A DNA stretch of 64,000 nucleotides from Arthrobacter rhombi (GTDB lineage Bacteria; Actinomycetota; Actinomycetes; Actinomycetales; Micrococcaceae), in NCBI RefSeq assembly GCF_900163545.1, contig NZ_FUHW01000028.1:1-64000 (forward strand). The letters run 5' to 3'. The position numbers and the translations under genes were made by a program. Positions 25,000-33,443 of this stretch are shown here, one piece after another (position 1 is the first letter of the stretch; the number at the start of each line of letters is the position of its first letter). The notes beneath the pieces are model-generated. The model was not told the DNA's origin. It was given only the letters and a program-made list of their open reading frames with translations, and ran no database searches.

Positions 25000-25212
25000 C
25001 TAGGTGGTCAGGCCACTGAGGAAATACAGGACCACGAAGACGACGCCCGCGGTGACGCCCAGGGCGGCAGCGGCCAGGGCGTGCAGCCCCAGCAGGGGAG
25101 AGACGACCACCACCAAAAGGGCGATGAATAGACCCCATCCCAGCAAAGCCTTCTGCCGGGTGGGGGCGCTGCCTCCGCTCGATGCGTGCCGACCCACTGA
25201 AGCCCCTTCCAT
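25000..25212 (-). CDS. small two-helix membrane protein
   Basis: This 70-residue protein has a polar N-terminus of about 22 residues and two hydrophobic segments (GWGLFIALLVVVVSPLLGL and AAAALGVTAGVVFVVLYFLSGL). No family is recognised. A purine-rich GGAAGGGGC lies before the ATG at 25212. It lies between orn and the mannosyltransferase cluster and is transcribed away from the latter. Confidence 0.6.
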   Translation of the reverse strand: MEGASVGRHASSGGSAPTRQKALLGWGLFIALLVVVVSPLLGLHALAAAALGVTAGVVFVVLYFLSGLTT

Positions 25213-25431
25213 CAGCTACGTGTCCCGCCGGAGGATCCCGGCAGCAGATACCACCTTAGGTCCCGTCGGCGGAGAACCCGGGATCCGGCGTCGTGCCGCC
25301 TGTTGGGGAAGACGCGATGCTAACATCGGGTGAGTATTTGAGCGGGCCGCCGGCCCCGGAGCCCGGTCGTCTCAGCGTCCGCGGTGATGGGTTGGCGCAG
25401 CCCCGAGAGGGCAAACGACGGAAACGAGCCG

Positions 25432-26973
25432 ATGGCGATGAGCAGGGTCGAGGCGGGCGCGGGGACCCGCCGCATGGACCACGGGACCCGGGCGGTCCTG
25501 GTCCAGGGCTTCATTGGCGCGATGCTGGTCCTGCTGGGCTCCTACGGCATCGGCTGGCTGGCGAGCGTCTCACCGCTGAACCGGGACCACCTGCTCATTG
25601 CCGTACGCACCGAACAGTGGGGGGTGATCACCTCCACGGTCGTGCTCACGGTCGGCTGCTGGATCATGTTCCGTGCCTGGCTGCGGTTGGGGCAGGAACT
25701 CGCCGGTTGGGCCGAAGGCTCCCTGCGAATCGTCAGACAGGCCTGCTGGGCCTGGGGGGCGCCGCTGCTGCTCTGCTTGCCGATCTTTAGTCGGGACGTC
25801 TTCGCCTACATCGGACAGGGCAGGCTGGTCACCGCCGGGCAGGACCCCTACGTGGATGGAATCTCCACCCTGTCGAACTGGTTCCAGCTCGGTGCCGACG
25901 TCACCTGGGCGGAATCCGAAACCCCTTACGGTCCACTCTTTCTGACCATCGAACGCCTCGTGAACATGGTCGCCGGCTCCTCCCCGGATGCCTCGGTGCT
26001 GCTCTACCGGCTGGTCGCCTTTGCCGGGGTCGTGCTGTGCATGGTCTACGTCCCCAAACTGGCAGATCTGCACCAGGTTCCCGGCTCCAAGGCCCTATGG
26101 ATCACCGTATCGAACCCGCTGTTTTTGATCAGCTTCATCGCCAGCGCACATAACGATGCCCTCATGGTGGGCCTCGCCGTGGCCGGCACCTATTATGCGG
26201 CCACCCGCCGCGGAATACTCGGCGTCGTCCTGGTCACCGCTTCCATCGGCATCAAACCCATCACCATGGTGATCCTGCCGTTCATCGGACTGCTCTGGGC
26301 CGGACCCGGTTCCTCCTGGCGGCGTCGCTTCCTGTATTGGGCCTATACCCTCGCACTCTGCCTGGGCATCATGGCACTCATCGGCTGGGTCAACGGCTAC
26401 GGTTTCGGCTGGCTGAAGGTCATGCTGGGGACCGGGACCGGCACCGTCTTCTTCGCCCCCGTCGGGATGTTCACGAACTTCTTCAGCGGGATCCTGGACA
26501 CCTTGGGCCTGGAATCGGAGTGGGTGCTGGGCGTGGTGAAGGTGATCGCCCGACTGGCCTCGGTGGCCGTCGTGCTGTTCCTGATGTTCCGCGGCAGCCA
26601 CTCCCATTTGGTACAACGCCTGGCCCTGGCCTTCGCCGCCCTGGTCGTCCTCTCACCGATCATCCAACCCTGGTACCTGTTGTGGCTGTTGCCCTTCTTC
26701 GCGGCCACCGGCATCCGGGATGACTGGCAGCTGATCTGGGTCTACTTCACGGTGGCGTTCTTTGTCGCCTTCGGGGCTGCGGACCAGATCTTCATTTGGC
26801 AGTTCCTCGGGTCGTTGGACCCCTGGGTGAAGCATCTGTCCACCGGCATTTCCTGGGCCGCCATGGCCTATCTGGCGTTTCTGGATCCGCGGACCAAACA
26901 TATTTTCCTGGACTTCCGTGATTCCCTGCGGACCGCCTGGGCGGCCCTGCGACGGCCCAAGGCAGCCAACTGA
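25432..26973 (+). CDS. MptB-like alpha-1,6-mannosyltransferase, copy 1
   Basis: This GT-C type membrane glycosyltransferase (about 513 residues, 12-13 membrane segments) uses polyprenyl-phosphate mannose on the outer membrane face. The catalytic-loop signature is IFSRDVFAYIGQGRLVTAGQDPY, followed by ESETPYGPLFLTIE, SAHNDALMVGLA, IGIKPITMVILPF and SPIIQPWYLLWLLPF, all matching MptB/MptA proteins of lipomannan synthesis. The start is uncertain. The ATG at 25432 is given, with a GTG at 25384 and an ATG at 25474 also possible. It abuts a paralogue directly downstream and is probably part of an operon of four genes. Confidence 0.85.
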   Translation: MAMSRVEAGAGTRRMDHGTRAVLVQGFIGAMLVLLGSYGIGWLASVSPLNRDHLLIAVRTEQWGVITSTVVLTVGCWIMFRAWLRLGQELAGWAEGSLRIVRQACWAWGAPLLLCLPIFSRDVFAYIGQGRLVTAGQDPYVDGISTLSNWFQLGADVTWAESETPYGPLFLTIERLVNMVAGSSPDASVLLYRLVAFAGVVLCMVYVPKLADLHQVPGSKALWITVSNPLFLISFIASAHNDALMVGLAVAGTYYAATRRGILGVVLVTASIGIKPITMVILPFIGLLWAGPGSSWRRRFLYWAYTLALCLGIMALIGWVNGYGFGWLKVMLGTGTGTVFFAPVGMFTNFFSGILDTLGLESEWVLGVVKVIARLASVAVVLFLMFRGSHSHLVQRLALAFAALVVLSPIIQPWYLLWLLPFFAATGIRDDWQLIWVYFTVAFFVAFGAADQIFIWQFLGSLDPWVKHLSTGISWAAMAYLAFLDPRTKHIFLDFRDSLRTAWAALRRPKAAN

Positions 26974-28581
26974 ATGGTGGAACGCAACCACGGGCGGACG
27001 CGGGCCCGTACCGCAGCGCTCACCGAGGCGGTCTATGGGCTCCGCCATCACATCGAGCACCTGCCGATTTTGCATCGGCTGGCCGGCGGCGACGAGGCCA
27101 AACGCGGTGTGGCCATGGCCCAAGGATTTTTGGCCTCGCTGATGATCATGGTCGGCTCCTGGGGGGTCGGCTGGCTGGCTCAATCCCAGGATTCGTTGTT
27201 CGCCCGCACCACCGTGCTGAACCCCCTGCGCGTGGAAACGGCAGGGGTCATCGTGTGCACCATCCTGCTCGCGCTCGGTTCAATGATCATGTGCCGTGCG
27301 TGGTTGCGTTTCGGTCAGCGCGGTGGCCCGAACAGCAGGGCCTCGGTGGTGACGGTACGCAATACCGTCCTGCTCTGGACTGCGCCACTGCTTTTCGCCT
27401 TCCCCATCTTCAGTCGCGACGTCTACTCCTATCTGGGCCAAGGCCGACTCATGCATGCCGGACTGAGCCCCTATGCGAACTGGATCTCCCAACTCCCCGG
27501 CTGGTTCGCCCAGGGGTCGGACAGCCTCTGGGCCGAATCCGCATCCCCCTACGGGCCGCTCTTCCTGCTGGCCGCCCAGGGCGTCTACTTCATCACCGGT
27601 GGCATCCCCGAACTGGCCGTACTGCTGTTCCGCGTCCTGGCAATCGGGGGAGTGCTGCTGTGCCTATATGCGGTACCCCGGCTGGCCGAGCGGCTGGGCT
27701 CGGACCCCACCTGGGCGGTCTGGATTTCGTTGGCGAACCCCCTCTTCCTGCTCACGATGGTCGGCGGCGTCCATAATGATGCGCTGATGATGGGTGGGGT
27801 GCTGCTCGGGTTCCTCTGGGTCTACCAGGGCCGCCGGTTCGCCGGGGTCCTGGCCGTCAGCGCAGCCATCGCCATCAAACCCATTGTCGTGCTCGCCTTG
27901 CCGTTCATCGGCTTGGCCATGGTGCCCGCCACGGCCCGGATCGGCAGCAGGATCCGGGCCTGGGCCTATACGGCACTGGTGTCGGGGGTGACGCTCACGT
28001 TCCTGGGGTGGGTCTCGGGTCTCTGGTTCGGCTGGATCAAGGCGATGGCCTCCGCCGGATCGGCGGCCTTCCCCTACGCCCCGGTGGGACTGCTGGGGCT
28101 GGGCATCGGTTGGCTGGTCGAACAAGCAGGGGGGAACCTGTCCTCCACAGCCAACGGCGTCTACACGGCCTTCAAGGTCGTGGCCCTGGCCCTGGCCATC
28201 TGGCTGGCCTTCCGCAGACCCGCCACCTCACCGGTGCTCTATAGCGCCTTGGCCCTGCTGGCCTCCGTCCTGCTGGCACCGATCATCCAGCCCTGGTACC
28301 TCCTGTGGCTGGTTCCCTTCTTCGCGGTCACCCGCGTCTACAGCGGCCGCTGGACCCGCTTCTGGTACCTCCTAAGCATGGTCCTGGTTCTGGTCGGGGT
28401 CGTCGACCAACTCAGTGTCGCCCAATGGATCAGCCTGCTCTGGGTCCGGGTGCTGGCTGCGGCGATCGGGTTGCTGTATCTGGGCTACCTGGTCTTCTCC
28501 GACCCCAAAACGTCTTTCATCTTCACCCGGGGCGCAGGCCCCGAATCCACCGAGAACAGAAACGAGGCCACCACGTCGTGA
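26974..28581 (+). CDS. MptB-like alpha-1,6-mannosyltransferase, copy 2
   Basis: This 535-residue GT-C glycosyltransferase is paralogous to the gene that ends one base upstream. It has the same motif series: IFSRDVYSYLGQGRLMHAGLSPY, ESASPYGPLFLLAA, GGVHNDALMMGGVL, AIAIKPIVVLALPF and PIIQPWYLLWLVPF. A ~45-residue charged N-terminal segment precedes the first membrane helix. The paralogues differ in loops, which suggests division of labour, for example initiating versus elongating a mannan core (inference). The ATG directly follows the TGA of copy 1. Its own stop overlaps the GT87 start as GTGA. Confidence 0.88.
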   Translation: MVERNHGRTRARTAALTEAVYGLRHHIEHLPILHRLAGGDEAKRGVAMAQGFLASLMIMVGSWGVGWLAQSQDSLFARTTVLNPLRVETAGVIVCTILLALGSMIMCRAWLRFGQRGGPNSRASVVTVRNTVLLWTAPLLFAFPIFSRDVYSYLGQGRLMHAGLSPYANWISQLPGWFAQGSDSLWAESASPYGPLFLLAAQGVYFITGGIPELAVLLFRVLAIGGVLLCLYAVPRLAERLGSDPTWAVWISLANPLFLLTMVGGVHNDALMMGGVLLGFLWVYQGRRFAGVLAVSAAIAIKPIVVLALPFIGLAMVPATARIGSRIRAWAYTALVSGVTLTFLGWVSGLWFGWIKAMASAGSAAFPYAPVGLLGLGIGWLVEQAGGNLSSTANGVYTAFKVVALALAIWLAFRRPATSPVLYSALALLASVLLAPIIQPWYLLWLVPFFAVTRVYSGRWTRFWYLLSMVLVLVGVVDQLSVAQWISLLWVRVLAAAIGLLYLGYLVFSDPKTSFIFTRGAGPESTENRNEATTS

Positions 28582-29894
28582 CTTCACCACTGACCACCCT
28601 GCGCAACTCCCGCGAAGCCACCCGGCCGGTGATCGGATGGCTGCTGGTTGCCACCGTCATCGGGGCGGTGCTGGCCGTCCTGAGCAAACAGTGGTGCCGG
28701 GTGAACGGCTGGTCCGGGGCCGATCAGCATATCCACATGTGCTATTCGGATTTCTCCGAACTCTTTGGCACCCGCGGGCTCGCCGATAAACTCTTCCCCT
28801 TCTTCACCGGGCTGCCCCAGGAACAGGCATTGGAATATCCGGCCCTGCTGGCCGTCATCGCCGGGGTCACCGCGTTCATGATCCCCGGCACCGGGTTCAG
28901 CCTCGAACGGCAGTTGGCCTACTTCGACCTGAACTCCTTGGGTTCCTTCATCTGCTGGGGGATCATCGTCGTCGCGGTGGCCTATAGCGCCCGCAAACGC
29001 AGTCGCGACGCCCTCATGGTCGCCCTGGCGCCGGGGATCATCCTGACCAGTCAATTGAACTGGGATCTGTGGGCCGTGCTGTTCGCGACCCTGGGGCTGT
29101 TCGCGTTCTCGCGCAAACGCATCTACCTGGCGGGGATACTGCTCGGGTTGGGGGCCGCAGCGAAGCTGTATCCCTTCTTCCTCTTCGGGGCGATTCTGGT
29201 GTTGTGCTGGCGCAGCGGGAAGATGTCTGCCTTCTGGAAGTCGCTCTCGGCTGCGGTGATCGCCTGGTTGGTGGTCAACGTGCCCTTCATGCTGACCGCC
29301 TTTGACGAATGGTCGCGTTTCTACACGTTCTCTTCCGAGCGCGAGATCAGCTTCTCCTCGATGTGGTTGGCCTTCACCTGGACCGGACTGGACGGGGAAG
29401 GCTTCTCGCTGCTCTCCAACGCCCTGTTCGGGCTGGCCTGCCTGGGGATCGCCTATCTGGGATTCACCGCCCAGCGTCGCCCCCGGATGGCCCAACTGGC
29501 CTTCTTGATCATCGCCGCCTTCATCCTGCTCAATAAGGTCTATTCACCGCAGTTCGTGATGTGGCTGATCCCGCTCTACGTCCTGGCCCGCCCCCGCTGG
29601 CGCGAATTCCTGCTCTGGCAGGTGCTGGAGGCCTACCACTGGGCGGCCGTCTGGCTGATGAGCGCCAAAATCGTCAGCGGAGGGACCTTCGGGCAGGGAA
29701 CCGCGTGGATTGAAATCGCTTACGGCACCGGCATCGCCGCGCATATGGTGATGGTCATCTACCTGTGCGTGAAGATCATCGGGGATATCAGGCACCCCGA
29801 ACGCGATCTCGTTCGCGCCGACGGAGACGACGACCCGCTCGGCGGTCCGGTGGAAAATACGCCGGACCGGTTCACCCTGCCCCGACGACGGTGA
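28578..29894 (+). CDS. GT87-type (DUF2029) polyprenyl-phosphate mannosyltransferase
   Basis: This 438-residue membrane protein with about ten helices matches the GT87/DUF2029 family that adds alpha-mannose from polyprenyl-phosphate mannose to lipoglycans. An acidic start of the first extracytoplasmic loop is seen (MCYSDFSELFGTRGL...ALEYPALLAVIAG). The conserved LSQL-like region SQLNWDLWAVLFATLGLFAF, GLGAAAKLYPFFLFGAI and LLNKVYSPQFVMWLIPL are also present. The GTG at 28578 overlaps the TGA of MptB copy 2 by 4 bases. The open frame runs further upstream but there it only shadows the preceding gene. The stop again overlaps the next gene as GTGA. Confidence 0.9.
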   Translation: MTSPLTTLRNSREATRPVIGWLLVATVIGAVLAVLSKQWCRVNGWSGADQHIHMCYSDFSELFGTRGLADKLFPFFTGLPQEQALEYPALLAVIAGVTAFMIPGTGFSLERQLAYFDLNSLGSFICWGIIVVAVAYSARKRSRDALMVALAPGIILTSQLNWDLWAVLFATLGLFAFSRKRIYLAGILLGLGAAAKLYPFFLFGAILVLCWRSGKMSAFWKSLSAAVIAWLVVNVPFMLTAFDEWSRFYTFSSEREISFSSMWLAFTWTGLDGEGFSLLSNALFGLACLGIAYLGFTAQRRPRMAQLAFLIIAAFILLNKVYSPQFVMWLIPLYVLARPRWREFLLWQVLEAYHWAAVWLMSAKIVSGGTFGQGTAWIEIAYGTGIAAHMVMVIYLCVKIIGDIRHPERDLVRADGDDDPLGGPVENTPDRFTLPRRR

Positions 29895-30715
29895 ACCACA
29901 GCGACGGCCTGTCCCTGAACGACGACGACGGCAACCCCCTCGCGCTGCGGAAGGTCCCAGCCGGGCGGATCACCCTGCGCGACGCCCGCACCAACGGGCG
30001 CCGTGAGGTGGACCTGAGGCCCTTCGCCATCGGCACCACCACGGTCACCCGGGCGCAGTGGCAGACGGTCCACCGGCAAGGACCTGAGACCGGTCCGGCG
30101 GCGACGAGCCACGACTTCCGGCTCCCGGCCCATCAGCTGACCTGGTTCGAAGCGGTGACCTGGTGCAACGCCGCCTCCACCACCCAGGGGATCGGCGCCG
30201 CCTACACGATCGAGGGCCGTGAGGTGCACTGGGACGTCTCCTCCACCGGATACCGGCTACCCACCGAGGCCGAATGGGAACACGCCTGCCGGGCCGGCAC
30301 CGACGGGCCCCGCTACGGCGAACTGCCCCGGATCGCCTGGACCGCTGCCGACCAGGTCAGCGGAGTGCAGCCCGTCGCCTCGAAGGAGCCCAATGCTTTC
30401 GGCCTTTTCGATATGATCGGCAACCTCTGGGAATGGTGCTGGGACTACGCCGACACCGCCAGATACGCCGACTACCGGAGCCTGCGCGGTGCCGGCTGGG
30501 CGGATCCGCACTACAGTGCCCGGGCCTCGGTCCGTCGAGGCAGCGCCCCGGATGCCCGGATTGAGGATGTGGGTCTTCGGGTGGTGCGGGGAGCCGCCGG
30601 GCCGGAGGGAAGTGACCTGGGCCAGGGCTGGAGTGCCGCAGCCGACGCCCGCCGGGCCGCCATAGCAGGCCCGTTGCCGATGGGGTGGACCCCTTTGCGC
30701 GGTCTGAAGCCCTAG
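29891..30715 (+). CDS. FGE-sulfatase (SUMF1/EgtB) fold protein lacking catalytic cysteines
   Basis: This 274-residue protein carries the formylglycine-generating-enzyme fold signature: FAIGTTTVTRAQWQ, WFEAVTWCNAAS, YRLPTEAEWEHACRAG, NAFGLFDMIGNLWEWCWD and VGLRVVRGA. The copper-binding catalytic cysteines of true FGE (within the RGGSW...C....C block) are missing. The equivalent region is RGAGWADPHYSARASVRRG. It also lacks the N-terminal DinB-like domain of EgtB. It may therefore bind a ligand such as a glycan or act as a scaffold rather than oxidise cysteine (inference). No sulfatase is nearby. The start overlaps the GT87 stop by 4 bases, tying it to the mannosyltransferase operon. It converges with the flavin reductase gene. 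Confidence 0.82.
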   Translation: MNHSDGLSLNDDDGNPLALRKVPAGRITLRDARTNGRREVDLRPFAIGTTTVTRAQWQTVHRQGPETGPAATSHDFRLPAHQLTWFEAVTWCNAASTTQGIGAAYTIEGREVHWDVSSTGYRLPTEAEWEHACRAGTDGPRYGELPRIAWTAADQVSGVQPVASKEPNAFGLFDMIGNLWEWCWDYADTARYADYRSLRGAGWADPHYSARASVRRGSAPDARIEDVGLRVVRGAAGPEGSDLGQGWSAAADARRAAIAGPLPMGWTPLRGLKP

Positions 30716-31239
30716 CCGGGAAGGCTGGAGCCTTCGGATAACTGGTGGTAGGTCCGGTCGTGGTAGACCAACGGGCCATGACCTGTTGCTTGGCCCTGGA
30801 TCCCCAGTACGGCAGCGACGATGACCCGGGAGGAGCCGACATCGACCCGGTCGGTGATCGAACAACGCAGCGCCCAGGTGCTGTGACGCAATAAGGGCTC
30901 ACCGGTGGGAAGGAACTCCCAGTCCATATCCTCGGTGAAGCGGGCACTGCCCGGGGTGGCGAAGGTCCGGACGGTCTCTGCCTGCCCGGCATCCATCAGG
31001 TGGACCAGCACTGTGTCGGCGGCTGCCAGCAGGGGCGCGGTGGTCCGTCCCGAGAGTGAGAACACCAGGGCCGGCGGATCGGCGGATACCGAGGCGACCG
31101 ATGAAGCTGTCAGCCCGATCGGCCCCTCAGGCCCGGTTGCGGTGATGACAGCCAGCCCTGCAGGGTGCCCGCGGAAGGCCTCCCGGAAGAGGAGCGATTG
31201 CGGGTGCGTCGCTGGCAGGGACTGGGCGGGGGCTGTCAT
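30712..31239 (-). CDS. flavin reductase-like FMN-binding protein
   Basis: This 175-residue protein matches the flavin-reductase-like split-barrel family: FREAFRGHPAGLAVITA, IGLTASSVASVSADPPALVFSL, VHLMDAGQAETVRTFAT and the late GPLVYHDRTYHQL. Such proteins reduce flavins with NAD(P)H for a monooxygenase partner, or carry bound FMN. Here a SoxR-type operator sits in its promoter, so induction by redox-active compounds is likely. The tail overlaps that of the FGE-like gene by 4 bases. soxR lies just upstream on the same strand. Confidence 0.85.
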   Translation of the reverse strand: MTAPAQSLPATHPQSLLFREAFRGHPAGLAVITATGPEGPIGLTASSVASVSADPPALVFSLSGRTTAPLLAAADTVLVHLMDAGQAETVRTFATPGSARFTEDMDWEFLPTGEPLLRHSTWALRCSITDRVDVGSSRVIVAAVLGIQGQATGHGPLVYHDRTYHQLSEGSSLPG

Positions 31240-31286
31240 TGATGGTCTTTCGTCGGCGGGTTCACGACGTCCTCGAGAACACCTCG

Positions 31287-31317
31287 AGCCTAAAACCTCA
31301 ACCTAGGTTCAGGTCAA
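31287..31317 (-). promoter_or_regulatory. SoxR-type promoter of flavin reductase gene
   Basis: On the minus strand -35 TTGACC (31312-31317) and -10 TAGGCT (31287-31292) are separated by 19 bp, the over-long spacer of MerR/SoxR-activated promoters. The spacer region holds the near-perfect 18-bp palindrome CCTGAACCTAGGTTGAGG (31296-31313), which closely resembles the known SoxR box (CCTCAAGTTAACTTGAGG). Confidence 0.8.
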
Positions 31318-31343
31318 ACCCGGACGCCTTGATCCGCTGCACC

Positions 31344-31784
31344 CTATTGCTCGAGGCCCGGAGCACCGGTGGTAGCGGTTCCCAGATGATCTTCGGCATT
31401 GACGAAACCGCAGGTGGATAAAGAGAGGCAACCACAGCCAATGCAACCGTCCAGACGGTCCCGCAGATGCTCCAACATGGTGATGCGGGCGTCGATTTCT
31501 TCACGCCACGCCTCGGATAGATGCTGCCAGTCGGACTGGTCGGGAACCCCCTCCTGCGGCAATTGCTCAAAAACCTCCAGGACCGAGGCCAAGGGGATGC
31601 CGGCACGTTGGGCTGCCCGAATCACGGCGACCCGACGCAGGGTGGAGCGGGGATACCTGCGCTGGTTTCCGCTGCTCCGCCGGCTGTAGATCAGTCCCTT
31701 GCGTTCATAGAAGTGCAGGGCGGAAATGGCGACCCCACTGCGGGCGGACAGCTGCCCGACACTGATCCGTGAATCATCGTCCAT
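31344..31784 (-). CDS. soxR: redox-sensitive transcriptional activator SoxR
   Basis: This 146-residue MerR-family regulator has an N-terminal helix-turn-helix (SVGQLSARSGVAISALHFYERKG), the dimerisation helix, and the [2Fe-2S] cluster motif CIGCGCLSLSTC (C-x2-C-x-C-x5-C). Cluster oxidation by redox-cycling compounds switches on target promoters with 19-bp spacers. The open frame extends far upstream but the ATG at 31784, preceded by GGAGGG, gives the family length. A matching SoxR promoter lies between this gene and the flavin reductase gene, the likely primary target. Confidence 0.95.
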   Translation of the reverse strand: MDDDSRISVGQLSARSGVAISALHFYERKGLIYSRRSSGNQRRYPRSTLRRVAVIRAAQRAGIPLASVLEVFEQLPQEGVPDQSDWQHLSEAWREEIDARITMLEHLRDRLDGCIGCGCLSLSTCGFVNAEDHLGTATTGAPGLEQ

Positions 31785-31906
31785 GGTCTGGGTTTCCCTC
31801 CTGCGTTTCCGCGTGGCCCCCGAGGACCACAGCCGATGGGAAGAATACACCGGATCGCCTGACGAAGCTGCCGGCCAGCGCTGAGCTGATGTGGGGGATG
31901 AGCCGA

Positions 31907-31912
31907 TAGGCT
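31907..31912 (+). promoter_or_regulatory. -10 box of leaderless HAD gene
   Basis: TAGGCT lies 7 bases before the ATG at 31920. Confidence 0.45.
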
Positions 31913-31919
31913 GGGGAAT

Positions 31920-32525
31920 ATGGCACAAGCACAGCACGACGTCGGCTGGTACCTCTTCGACTACGGAATGGTGATCGCCGCGGCGCCGGCAGACAGGGAC
32001 TGGGAGCGGCTGCAGCAGGCCACCGGTCGGGCCCTGAAAGAGCAAGGCAGTACGTATTGGGCTCACCGACACTCCTTTGACGCGGGGGCCTTGGATTCGC
32101 CGTCGTACTGGACTGCCGTGTTGGAACGGGCCGTGGACGCGGCAGAGGCCGAGCGGTTGGACCGGCTCGATACAGCCCTGTGGTCCCAACCCGATCCGCG
32201 GACGCGGGAGGTTCTCCAGTCGCTGGAAACACGCGGGGCGTCGATGGCGGTGCTCTCGAATATGCCGGCGCGGATGTCGCAGATCTTTGAGGCCGAGGGC
32301 TGGTGGACCGGTTACTTCGAGCACCTGATCTTTTCCGGGCCGCTGCGCCTGGCCAAACCCGACCCGCGGATCTACGAACACGCCCTGGCACGGATGGGCG
32401 CCGAAGCCTCCGAGGTCGTGTTCATCGACGATAAGTCGGAGAACATCGAAGCTGCCGCGGCACTGGGACTGGGGACGGTTCACTACACCGCAGGCACCGA
32501 CCTGGCCGCCGAACTGGGGCTTTAA
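31920..32525 (+). CDS. HAD-superfamily hydrolase (YihX-like)
   Basis: This 201-residue HAD subfamily IA protein has motif I WYLFDYGMVI (nucleophile Asp; the second position is Gly, as in the YihX branch), motif II VLSNMPARM, motif III Lys in LRLAKPDPRIYEHAL, and motif IV VVFIDDKSENIEAA. It should be a small-molecule phosphatase, substrate unknown. The start is leaderless after TAGGCT. Its 3' end is partly duplicated 1.5 kb downstream (33951-34043), flanking two lipoprotein genes. Confidence 0.85.
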   Translation: MAQAQHDVGWYLFDYGMVIAAAPADRDWERLQQATGRALKEQGSTYWAHRHSFDAGALDSPSYWTAVLERAVDAAEAERLDRLDTALWSQPDPRTREVLQSLETRGASMAVLSNMPARMSQIFEAEGWWTGYFEHLIFSGPLRLAKPDPRIYEHALARMGAEASEVVFIDDKSENIEAAAALGLGTVHYTAGTDLAAELGL

Positions 32526-32814
32526 CCGCCGCCCACGCCAGCTGGACCCCTGTCACGGCAGGGAAGTGTCTCCGTGCTGGGGAAGGGCAGCGTGCACTCT
32601 CAACCACTAAGCTCCGTCCAGGTGGTGCGGATCCGGTGGATTCTTCCTGTTCAGTCCAGAACATGATGCCACGTGATGCCCTGTGCCGGCTCGGCCAGCG
32701 ACGTCCGCATCGGCTAGGTGACCAATCCGCGATGAAATACCCAAAACAGCTGGTCAGGTCGCGAACTGTCGTGGTCCGCACCTAGGCTCGATACACAACA
32801 ATTGGGGGGGAACC
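32526..32814. other. gap before lipoprotein pair
   Basis: No gene is seen. The base composition becomes less GC-rich towards 32760, where the promoter of the first lipoprotein probably lies (TAGGCTCGATAC region near 32782). GGGGGGGAA is the ribosome binding site for the ATG at 32815. Confidence 0.4.
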
Positions 32815-33405
32815 ATGAAAAGAACCGGATGTGCCGCTGTCCTAGCTATCGCCGTTCTCAGCGCGTCGGCGTGCACCAGCGAGTCTGTCGGGAACTCGAG
32901 CGCCGATGGGTTGGTCGGCGGGAGCCCAACGAGTGCAGCAACGACAGCAGCACCCACGCAGCAGATGTCGCCGAGTGAAATGCCGTCAACCGGCGCGGGG
33001 CCGACAAGTATGTTCAAAACGGGCCAAGCATGGGCCGATGATGCCTACGAATCATGGTTCGAGGGGATGCAGACCACCTATATCGATGACTCTGACGTCG
33101 GATTCTGCCCGCCGTTCGATGACCTCAAGGGGTATCGCGAGTGCCTGCCGAACGACCCACATGGTTACGTCGAGAGTTTTACCTCTACTGAGCCTGGGCA
33201 CTTGGTGGTCACCCTCAGCCCGGATAGTCGATGGCAGGGCGGGGAATATGACACGGATGGAATCTCGGGGCTTGAATTTGTGGCCGGGAACGTCGGACCG
33301 CGACTCCAACAGGATGGGTTCCCCTTCTTGAAAGTCACGGCAAAAATTTCCGGAACCGATAAGTCCTCTACATATGAGCTGTTTCCCTCGAAGTCCGGGC
33401 GCTAA
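32815..33405 (+). CDS. hypothetical lipoprotein 1 of a pair
   Basis: This 196-residue protein has a basic N-terminus (MKRTG), a hydrophobic core and the lipobox LSASAC, indicating a membrane-anchored lipoprotein. Residues about 25-65 are a Ser/Thr/Pro/Gly-rich linker. The globular part has many aromatic and acidic residues (ADDAYESWFEGMQTTYID) and two cysteines (GFCPPFD, RECLPND) that could pair. No family is recognised. The next gene also encodes a lipoprotein, 38 bases downstream. Base composition is visibly lower in GC than in surrounding genes. Confidence 0.75.
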   Translation: MKRTGCAAVLAIAVLSASACTSESVGNSSADGLVGGSPTSAATTAAPTQQMSPSEMPSTGAGPTSMFKTGQAWADDAYESWFEGMQTTYIDDSDVGFCPPFDDLKGYRECLPNDPHGYVESFTSTEPGHLVVTLSPDSRWQGGEYDTDGISGLEFVAGNVGPRLQQDGFPFLKVTAKISGTDKSSTYELFPSKSGR

Positions 33406-33443
33406 CACCACGAGGGGCCCAAGATCCGACCGGAGAGTAAAAC

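Noticed and set aside
29891..30715. functional sulfatase-activating enzyme
   Set aside because: The catalytic cysteines are missing and no sulfatase gene is near.
31785..32483. N-terminal extension of soxR
   Set aside because: It would more than double the family length and run antisense through the HAD gene.
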